Shown: positions 58,278 to 64,000 of the stretch, piece by piece
How positions within the stretch are numbered: position 1 is the stretch's first letter
Layout of the letters: every line of letters begins with the position of its first letter
From: Streptomyces sp. LBL
GTDB taxonomy: Bacteria > Actinomycetota > Actinomycetes > Streptomycetales > Streptomycetaceae
Direction: 5' to 3'
Length of the DNA stretch: 64,000 nt
Assembly (NCBI RefSeq): GCF_029893585.1
Contig: NZ_JARXYX010000021.1
Coordinates: 62,001-126,000 of the forward strand
Notes under the pieces: model-generated
The model's input: only the letters and a program-made list of their open reading frames with translations
Told to the model about the DNA's origin: nothing
Database searches by the model: none
Position numbers and translations under genes: made by a program

Positions 58278-59240
58278 ATGGACATGATCCATGTCCGAGC
58301 GGTGTGCCCGCCGGACCTCACTGAACGCACCATGGCCCTGCTGAACGCCGAACCGTGCGCCCTGAACCTGCTCCTGCAGACAGGAACCGTCCGCAACCCC
58401 GACGGTGACGCCATCGAGTGCGATGTCCTGACCGGCGCCGCGAACGAGGTGCTGCGCGGCCTGCGGGACCTCGGACTGGAGCACCGTGGCTGCATCGTCC
58501 TCGATCCGGTGGACACGGTGTTCTCGGAGCGCGCGGCCAGGACCGGGGCAAAGGAGCTCGGGGCCCAGTTGCGCGCCCCCGTGTGGGAACAGGTGGAGGC
58601 CCGGATCAGGTCCGAGGGCAGATACCCCCCGAGCTTCTATCTCTTCCTGGTCATCGCCGGACTCATCGGCGCGGTGGGCATCATCACCAACTCCCAGATC
58701 CTCATCGTGGCGGCCATGGTGGTCGGACCGGAGTACGGCGCCATCACCAGCATCGCGCTCGGTATCGACCACCGCGCCCGGCCGAGCATCCAGCAGGGAC
58801 TCATGGCGCTGCTCGTGGGGTTCTCGCCGGCCGTTGCCGCGACCTTCCTCTTCGCCCTCCTCGTCCGGGGGTTCGGGCTGCAACCGGAGGCATTCGAACT
58901 GGGACTGAGACCCGTCTCGAATCTGATCAACACCCCCAACTTCTTCTCGGCGGTGGTGGCGGTGCTGGCCGGGATCGTCGGCATCGTCTCGCTGGCCGAG
59001 TCCCGGACGAGCTCACTGCTCGGCGTCTTCATCTCGGTGACGACCATTCCGGCGGCGGCCGACATCGGGGTCTCCTTGGCATTCGCCAGCTGGCACGAGG
59101 CCTGGGGTTCGCTGCTCCAACTCCTGCTCAACATCGTCGTACTGATCGTGGTCGGCACCGGCACACTCAAGTGCCAGCGGGCGGTATGGCGCCGGGTGGG
59201 CGCACGCCGGCACGAGCACGCGGTCAGGCCGCCGGCGTAG
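58278..59240 (+). CDS. DUF389 membrane protein
   Basis: A 320-residue protein with a soluble N-terminal ferredoxin-like part (residues 1-115: MIHVRAVCPPDLTERTMALLN...). About six spans follow, opening with FYLFLVIAGLIGAVGIITNSQILIVAAMVVGPEYGAI, the signature of DUF389 (TIGR00341-like) proteins. Function unknown; ion or solute movement has been proposed for relatives. GGAGG stands 6 nt before ATG 58278. It converges with the membrane-protein gene at 59272. Confidence 0.88.
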   Translation: MDMIHVRAVCPPDLTERTMALLNAEPCALNLLLQTGTVRNPDGDAIECDVLTGAANEVLRGLRDLGLEHRGCIVLDPVDTVFSERAARTGAKELGAQLRAPVWEQVEARIRSEGRYPPSFYLFLVIAGLIGAVGIITNSQILIVAAMVVGPEYGAITSIALGIDHRARPSIQQGLMALLVGFSPAVAATFLFALLVRGFGLQPEAFELGLRPVSNLINTPNFFSAVVAVLAGIVGIVSLAESRTSSLLGVFISVTTIPAAADIGVSLAFASWHEAWGSLLQLLLNIVVLIVVGTGTLKCQRAVWRRVGARRHEHAVRPPA

Positions 59241-59294
59241 TGGCGGTCAGGCCGCCGGCGCGAGAGCGAGGTCAGGCCGCCGGCGTAGTGGCGG
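59222..59294. repeat. 25-bp repeat shared by two convergent gene ends
   Basis: The 25-bp sequence at 59222-59246 recurs exactly at 59270-59294, with a partial copy between. The first copy holds the DUF389 stop and the second holds the stop of the opposite gene. Confidence 0.9.
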
Positions 59295-60651
59295 ACGGCG
59301 TGTCAGGAGTGCCGGTGTCCAGGAACTCTCGGATCGCGAAGGCGACCAGCACGATCACCAGCGTCCACACCACGACCGCCACGGTCGGGTAGGTCCACGT
59401 GAACAGGACGATCGCGGCGACCACCAGGATCACACCGCCGATCCACTGCTTGTAGCGGTGGACGAACCGGCCGACCGCCCCCAGCGGGAGCCCCGCCGAC
59501 ACGGAGACGTCCCGCAACGCCCCGATGGCCTTGCGGCAGCCCGTACGGGTGAGGACGGCGACCCGGGACGGGCCCACGAGGAAGGCACCGACGGCCGTCA
59601 CCAGAGCCACCGCACCCACCGCCCGCACACCGGCGCGCAGGAACTTGACCAGCGAGTCGAACACGGCCCCGGCGGCGGCCTCGGATGCCCCGACGGGCAG
59701 ATGGTCGAGGTAGACGGATCGCAGGACGCTGAGCGTGATGCCGAGCAGCAGCATGGCGGCGAACACCCCCAGTGCGGCCCCGATCAGGGCCCGGCGGCGG
59801 TGCACGGCCAGGTAGACGCCCGCGGCGGCGATCAGTACGGCGATGAGGGGAAGCCAGCTGCCGACGATCTCCAGCACCCTCAGATACCACTTGATCTTGC
59901 CGACGTCCTTCGACGCGAACACCACGAACTGCGTGTGGACGGCCGGGATGGCGGCGGCCGGTGTGAAACCGGCGCTGACCAGCCGGTCCTTGACCTCCGC
60001 CACGATCGGTCCCACGTCGATGGCGACCTGACCGTTCTCGACGGACACCGCACCGCCGGACTCGCCGGTGAGGGCCTTGTCGAATGCGCTGTGGGCCGTG
60101 CGGTTCGCGTTCACCCAGACGGTGTCGAAGGCGCTGCTGGAGACCACCCGCTGTACGGTGCCGCCGACCAGGCTCTTCAGGCCGCTGGTGATCGGACCCT
60201 TCAGGTTGCCGAGCAGTTCGGCCGCCTTCGGCGGGGCGCCCTTCTGCGCCGCCGCCTTCTCCAACTCCTTGACCAGTCCCTCCACGTCGATCTGCGCCAG
60301 GACCGCTGTGGTGACCCGGTTGGTGATCGCCTTCTGTACGTCCGGGTTGCTCGCCAGCGGCCCGACGGTGGCGACGTAGCGGTCCGTGTCCCGCACGATG
60401 CTGTTCGCCCAGACCGCGACGACGGCCAGCAGCGACAGCAGTGAGGCGAGGAGGATCAGCAGGACCGACCCCGTCGACCGGAGCCGGTGGTGCCCCGTGG
60501 CCGGCGCCTGCCCGGTGCTCTCCAGGGCCCTCACCCGGTGCCGCAGCTCGTCCAGCTCGCCGCGTTCCCGCGCCGAGGACCGCTGGTCGCCGGACGCGCG
60601 TGCCGGGGGTTCGTCCGGGCCCGGTGGAGGTGTGCTGCTCGTCATGGTCAC
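59272..60651 (-). CDS. Large membrane protein of unknown function
   Basis: The 459-residue protein has a short coiled-coil-prone N-terminus (RGELDELRHRVRALEST) and one span (LLILLASLLSLLAVVAVWA). An extracytoplasmic region of about 180 residues with Val/Ala/Lys-rich helices follows (YVATVGPLASNPDVQKAITNRVTTAVLAQ...). Then come four more spans (LPLIAVLIAAAGVYLAVHRR, ALGVFAAMLLLGITLSVL, AVALVTAVGAFLV, WIGGVILVVAAIVLF). It is a known actinobacterial integral-membrane type without function. Start GTG 60651 or ATG 60645; no good ribosome site. Confidence 0.8.
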   Translation of the reverse strand: MTMTSSTPPPGPDEPPARASGDQRSSARERGELDELRHRVRALESTGQAPATGHHRLRSTGSVLLILLASLLSLLAVVAVWANSIVRDTDRYVATVGPLASNPDVQKAITNRVTTAVLAQIDVEGLVKELEKAAAQKGAPPKAAELLGNLKGPITSGLKSLVGGTVQRVVSSSAFDTVWVNANRTAHSAFDKALTGESGGAVSVENGQVAIDVGPIVAEVKDRLVSAGFTPAAAIPAVHTQFVVFASKDVGKIKWYLRVLEIVGSWLPLIAVLIAAAGVYLAVHRRRALIGAALGVFAAMLLLGITLSVLRSVYLDHLPVGASEAAAGAVFDSLVKFLRAGVRAVGAVALVTAVGAFLVGPSRVAVLTRTGCRKAIGALRDVSVSAGLPLGAVGRFVHRYKQWIGGVILVVAAIVLFTWTYPTVAVVVWTLVIVLVAFAIREFLDTGTPDTPSATTPAA

Positions 60652-60835
60652 AGAAGACCCGCGCTGATCCGGCCCCGCGACCTGAACGGGGCTGACGGGT
60701 TGAACACCGCACTGAGCCGCGATCAGCGAAGGAGCGGCGATCCGCGAAGGGCCGTTGTCGGGAAGCCTTGCTCAGGGCAGGAACTGTTCCCAGGAGGCCT
60801 ACGGCGTTGGGACTGGTGAGCTCGCGTATTTCGTT

Positions 60836-61609
60836 TTACGCGTTCGGGTCCCAGTCTGCGAGCTGCTCCATCGGCTCGGTGTCGTCGGTGGTCTCCAGGC
60901 CGTCGAGCGGGACGCGCTCGTAGAAGTAGAGGACCAGTTCGCTCGCTGCGCCTCGCATCGCCATGTCGCCCGGCTCCGCGTCGGCGGCGAGGTCGTCGCA
61001 GCGGACGCCGTCGGCGTTGAGGGTCAGGCGCCAGGAGCGGCCCTCGGTCGTGTGCAGGTCGATGGTCGCCGGCTTGAACGGCCAGGGGACGGTCGTCGCC
61101 GAGACGGTCGTGAGGAACTCGTCGACGCCCTCGACCGCGACGTCCGTCGGCAGCGGCTGTGCGGCCCCCTGGGTGAGCTGGACGTCGTAGGTGTGGACGG
61201 CGATCTCCTGGATCTGGTGCCGGGCCACGGCTCCGCTGGTCTCCGGGGCCTGCGAGCGGCCCCACCAGGTCCAGCAGCCGCGGTCCGGGCCGGCCTCGCG
61301 CATCGCGTCGAGCATGAGCTCGGTCGACTCGGCGAGCCAGGCGTCCAGGGCTTCGCGGTCGCGGGGCGCGGTCGGGGCGCCCTTCGGGTCCGTCCTCGCC
61401 GGGGGCTCAGCGCCCGGGCCCGCCGCGACGATGGCGGCCTGGCGGCGGCGGCCGTCGCCAAAGTGCTGCGCCAGTTCGCGCAGCGTCCAGTCCGGGCAGG
61501 TCGGGACCTGGACGTCAAGGTCGAGGGCGGACGCGATCGCGGCGCGGAACGCGGCCGAACGGTCTTCGATCAGCCGCAGGACCTCGGGAAACTCCAAGAT
61601 GTTTTGCAC
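60836..61609 (-). CDS. Mycothiol-dependent maleylpyruvate isomerase-family protein
   Basis: The 257-residue product starts LEFPEVLRLIEDRSAAFRAAI and continues VPTCPDWTLRELAQHFGDGRR, the MDMPI_N motif with its metal-binding His. The C-terminal region (GVARHQIQEIAVHTYDVQL-like, then MRGAASELVLYFYERVPLDGL) matches MDMPI_C. Such proteins use mycothiol, the actinobacterial thiol, often for isomerase or DinB-like transfer reactions. The open frame extends to 61729, but that part is antisense to a transposase remnant, so GTG 61609 (or TTG 61597) is more likely. Confidence 0.85.
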   Translation of the reverse strand: MQNILEFPEVLRLIEDRSAAFRAAIASALDLDVQVPTCPDWTLRELAQHFGDGRRRQAAIVAAGPGAEPPARTDPKGAPTAPRDREALDAWLAESTELMLDAMREAGPDRGCWTWWGRSQAPETSGAVARHQIQEIAVHTYDVQLTQGAAQPLPTDVAVEGVDEFLTTVSATTVPWPFKPATIDLHTTEGRSWRLTLNADGVRCDDLAADAEPGDMAMRGAASELVLYFYERVPLDGLETTDDTEPMEQLADWDPNA

Positions 61610-61685
61610 GTCGGTTGTGTACCACGGCGCTCCGGCCGCCGGGTAGCGAATTTGTCGGACGAACGCGTCGACGACCGGGCGGAGC

Positions 61686-61814
61686 GCCGGCGCCGAAGCC
61701 GTCCTGAAACTCCGCGCACTGCTCGCCAACGGCGACTTCGACCGCTACTGGACCTACCGTCTGGGCCAAGAGCACCAGCGCAACCACCAGGCCCGCTACC
61801 AACTCGCTGCTTGA
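61686..61814 (+). mobile_element. ISKra4-family transposase remnant (C-terminus)
   Basis: The plus frame reads AGAEAVLKLRALLANGDFDR, then YWTYRLGQEHQRNHQARY to a TGA. GAEAVLKLRAL...GDFD-YW plus EH-R-H--RY is the conserved end of ISKra4 transposases. The rest of the element is gone. Confidence 0.7.
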
Positions 61815-61935
61815 CCTACGAAGTCACTCCCAGCAATCCGCACCCGTTCCCTGGGGAGCCCAGCCTGCTGGTGACCTTGCGTGGTCGCCTGCGGCGTACC
61901 GACTCCATGTCCCGCCGCTCTCTCTGAAGCCGGCA

Positions 61936-61961
61936 GGTCGGGGCGCCGTGACGCCCCGACC
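61936..61961 (-). terminator. Terminator of the DUF5994/small-membrane-protein unit
   Basis: GGTCGGGGCG, a CCGTGA loop and CGCCCCGACC form a 10-bp perfect stem 31 bp beyond the minus-strand stop at 61992. Confidence 0.75.
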
Positions 61962-61991
61962 GCTGCCCCCGGTCGGAGGAAGGTCTGTTCC

Positions 61992-62180
61992 TCACCGGTC
62001 GGTATCCGTGCGGTGGGCTCGACGACCGGTGTCGTCCGGCAGACCGGGAGGTCTCGGCAGGGGGTCGCTGAAGTGATAGGCCGCGATCCGCGCGGCGTGC
62101 TGCGCGTTCAGCAGGTGGATCCAGCGCATTCCGATGGCGATCGCGAGGATGATCACCGCGATGAGGACGAGGGTCTCCAC
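61992..62180 (-). CDS. Small single-span membrane protein
   Basis: A 62-residue protein: one hydrophobic span at the N-terminus (TLVLIAVIILAIAIGMRWI) and a polar tail with LLNAQHAARIAAYHFSDPLPRPP. GTG 62180 lies 7 nt behind GGAGGT, which decides between it and the GTG three codons earlier. It starts 5 bp after the DUF5994 stop and is co-transcribed. Confidence 0.75.
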   Translation of the reverse strand: METLVLIAVIILAIAIGMRWIHLLNAQHAARIAAYHFSDPLPRPPGLPDDTGRRAHRTDTDR

Positions 62181-62185
62181 GGAAC

Positions 62186-62761
62186 TCACCTCCAGTCGTT
62201 TCCGGGCAGCGGCAGGGTGCTTCGGTCAAGCGGGTTCCCGAAGGGGGACATACAGGCCCCGCCTTCGCCCTCCCAGGTGGCTTCCCGGCGGCGGGCGTCG
62301 CGGATGCCACGCCCGATGGCGGTCTCGTTGGCCATGAGGACGCCTGCCGTCAGGGCGCTGCCCGGGATCGCGGCGGCGGCCATCAGCCGGGCCGCGGCTG
62401 CGGGCCCGGTCTCGGGCGGAACCACCAGCAGGTCCCAGCGGCCGACGGTGTAGGAGAGCAGGATGAGCTTGTCGGGGTCCTGTTCGGTGAACCAGCCCAC
62501 GTGCACGGTGTTCCCGGCCACGGGAACCGTGTGCGGGATGACGGGCCAGCGGGTGGGGTTCACGGTGACGCGGGTGACGCGCCCCCAGGGTTCTTCCAGG
62601 GCGGCGGCGAGCGGCGGAATCTCGGCTGCAAGGTCGCGGGAGTAGGGCCACCAGGCACCGTCCAGCTGGCCGGCGAGGGTGGTCTTCGGGGTGAGGGACA
62701 AGCGTGCCGGGAGCTCTGCGGCGAGGTCGCGGGACGCGGTCCGGTCGAGGGTGGTGGTCAT
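62186..62761 (-). CDS. DUF5994 family protein, copy 1
   Basis: A 191-residue cytosolic protein with LDGAWWPYSRDLAAEIPPLAAALEEPWGRVTRVTVNPTRWP, the family's hallmark, and WDLLVVPPETGPAAAARLMAAA. Function unknown; Streptomyces genomes carry many copies. It diverges from a second DUF5994 gene and is followed by a small membrane protein gene. Confidence 0.85.
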   Translation of the reverse strand: MTTTLDRTASRDLAAELPARLSLTPKTTLAGQLDGAWWPYSRDLAAEIPPLAAALEEPWGRVTRVTVNPTRWPVIPHTVPVAGNTVHVGWFTEQDPDKLILLSYTVGRWDLLVVPPETGPAAAARLMAAAAIPGSALTAGVLMANETAIGRGIRDARRREATWEGEGGACMSPFGNPLDRSTLPLPGNDWR

Positions 62762-62776
62762 GATGCGGACCTGCCC

Positions 62777-62805
62777 CCGGACTGCCCGTCGGCAGTCCGG
62801 TTTTT
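62777..62805 (+). terminator. Intrinsic terminator-like hairpin with T-tract between the DUF5994 genes
   Basis: CCGGACTGCC, CGTC loop, GGCAGTCCGG, then TTTTT form a textbook intrinsic terminator for plus-strand transcription. It sits inside the 5' leader of the minus-strand DUF5994 gene (15 bp from its ATG), so it would stop antisense transcripts or fold in that leader. Confidence 0.75.
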
Positions 62806-63054
62806 AGGCGATCGCCGGAAATGACACCCGCGTGAAAGCGGGTGCGCGAAATACTTCCGGTGCTTTCAGAGTACGCCTGCTCGATGGGCGATGTTCGGTG
62901 TGACCAGGTATTTTCCGGCGGAGGCGCTGTGGAGAGCGGCGGTGCGGGCGGCGGGAGTACCGTGAAACGACGGCGGACTCGCGTACGTAGCAGGTCGGCA
63001 TCGATACTGACCTACGACGAGGCGCGGCCGTACCCCGTTGACGGGCGGATCCAC

Positions 63055-63561
63055 ATGGCTGACTCCGACGTTCCCCACAAGCCACCTCTGCTCCTGCCGG
63101 ATGCGATCCACCAGGCGGTCAAACCTGGCACGGCCCTGCTGCGGCTGGAGACCACGCGGTCCCGGGAGGGGCTCCTGGACGGCGCGTGGTGGCCCCGCAC
63201 CCGCAACATCGAGACCGAGCTGCCCGCGCTGATCAGCGTGTTGACCAGGCATCTTGGGCCGATCACCCGCGTGGGCGTGGACGCGGCCGCCTGGAACGGC
63301 CTCCCGACCCGCCTGGTCATCGACGACCAGGTCGTGCACCTCGACTCCGACCCGGTCGGCGACAACACCGTCCTCATCACCCGCGGCCACAACGACCACT
63401 TCGCCCTGTTGGTGGTTCCCCCTGACACCACCGCCGACGCCGCCCGCGAAGCGATGGCCCGCGCCGTCCACGCCGACAACATCACCGAGGCCGCTCAGAT
63501 CCTCATCGCCACCACACCCAAACCTGAAGGTGACCAGGTCGTTGACCGGGGAGTTCACTGA
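63055..63561 (+). CDS. DUF5994 family protein, copy 2
   Basis: A 168-residue paralogue of the divergent gene: LLDGAWWPRTRNIETELPALISVLTRHLGPITRVGVDAAAWNG and HFALLVVPPDTTADAAREAMARA. It shares the family's LDGAWWP--R and LLVVPP-T--AA motifs with copy 1. The ATG at 63055 is chosen because the family motif follows at the usual distance; the frame is open to 62842. Confidence 0.8.
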   Translation: MADSDVPHKPPLLLPDAIHQAVKPGTALLRLETTRSREGLLDGAWWPRTRNIETELPALISVLTRHLGPITRVGVDAAAWNGLPTRLVIDDQVVHLDSDPVGDNTVLITRGHNDHFALLVVPPDTTADAAREAMARAVHADNITEAAQILIATTPKPEGDQVVDRGVH

Positions 63562-64000
63562 AGCCCCGCGCAGGACAAGATGAAGGTCTTCCCCGGGCGG
63601 CTGCAGAGATGCGATCGCTCGGGCGTGGATCTGGCTTCGATCCGGACGGCGAAGCGTTCTCGGCCATGGCGGAGCCGACGCACCTGCCAGTCCAGTCCCC
63701 CGTGGATCGGCGAAGCGCTGCCTGCGGCTCTCCGACGGACACCGATGGCCCGCCATTGCAGCACAGGCCCCAGCGGGCGTCGGATCGAAGGCTTGCCCCT
63801 ACGGTCTTTTGGGCCGCTCACCCTGCCTCGCCCACCCATGATGGCGAGGCAGTCCCAGGCCCAAGGCAGAGTCCGGGGGCTCGTGTCGATCCCCCGTGGG
63901 CGGGACAGCACTTCCAGCCGACACACTGAGCCTTTTCCAACCTCAGGCTGACGTGGCCGGGTGGAGGGGGCGAAGACGTGACGAGAGTAGCGGGAGTAGA
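63562..64000. other. Right-end region without a supported gene
   Basis: Frames of about 120 codons are open on both strands, but their translations are arginine/serine-rich and show no recognisable domain. No RNA gene is apparent. Confidence 0.5.

Larger units (their letters stand above)
61610..61991. other. Region with ISKra4 remnant and terminator hairpin
   Basis: Contains the transposase tail (61686-61814) and the hairpin at 61936-61961. Nothing else coding is supported. Confidence 0.55.

Noticed and set aside
63555..63926. Open frames of about 120 codons on both strands at the right end
   Set aside because: No recognisable domain or ribosome site and unusual amino-acid composition; I could not support a gene.

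Overview
The window is chromosomal DNA of a Streptomyces-type actinomycete. It is very GC-rich with strong third-position GC bias and many GTG or TTG starts preceded by GGAGG-like sites. It carries Tat and lipoprotein export signals and typical Streptomyces families: RICIN-tailed HTH membrane proteins, RsbW-like ATPases, STAS/ANTAR proteins, an MreB-like Mbl, malonyl-CoA synthetase MatB, DUF4360, DUF5994 and MAB_1171c/DUF6545 proteins. No rRNA, tRNA or CRISPR array was seen. Most genes are complete. Intergenic junctions are unusually rich in short tandem repeats (10 to 30 bp units) and in scars of past deletions.

Layout. 1-10 kb: a truncated Pro/Met-rich ORF at the left edge, a long non-coding stretch with a perfect hairpin and CAGT-rich sequence, a MerR-type regulator with a hairpin leader, a RICIN-tailed HTH membrane protein, a methyltransferase, a secreted SH3-like protein, a small membrane protein behind a 28-bp palindrome, an exported HNH nuclease-lipoprotein pair, a frameshifted gene, cyclophilin with an anti-sigma-type ATPase, and a second small membrane protein behind a related palindrome. 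10-18 kb: a DUF4360 secreted protein, a deletion scar joining a truncated AraC regulator to a truncated GMC oxidoreductase, an Rrf2 regulator, and hemicellulose genes (GH35 beta-galactosidase, 44-residue membrane peptide, GH51 arabinofuranosidase with the stub of a lost sugar ABC permease upstream). 18-22 kb: an HExxH metallopeptidase, two paralogous MAB_1171c membrane proteins and an FAD monooxygenase in one direction, the best candidate for an uncharacterised system. 22-29 kb: IclR plus SMP-30 lactonase, a second scar joining headless PucR and DMT-transporter genes, Trm112 coupled to an FkbM methyltransferase, and exported small proteins. 29-33 kb: an MFS exporter, a Tat-exported epoxide-hydrolase-like protein, an orphan TetR-type operator and an IS30 remnant.

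33-45 kb: an IclR regulator diverging from a HisJMP-type ABC transporter plus PfkB sugar kinase, with mirrored operators. Next come an ATP-grasp protein, and a malonate-use locus (FadR-type regulator, MatC-like carrier, MatB, acyl-CoA carboxyltransferase) with mirrored operators, then mbl. 45-50 kb: a signalling group (STAS, MEDS plus HATPase, STAS-ANTAR), a GH5 cellulase behind two LacI-like operators, a truncated MFS gene, and small LapA and SHOCT membrane proteins. 50-64 kb: a ClC channel, an operon GMC oxidoreductase-DUF2252-GH15, a cyclase-family hydrolase, a DUF389 protein, a large membrane protein, a mycothiol-dependent isomerase-family protein, an ISKra4 remnant, and two divergent DUF5994 paralogues.

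Themes: plant-polysaccharide use (GH35, GH51, GH5), malonyl-CoA supply, stress signalling by partner-switch modules, and visible genome decay. Family calls are recognition from the translated sequence, not from database searches; operators and systems are inferences.
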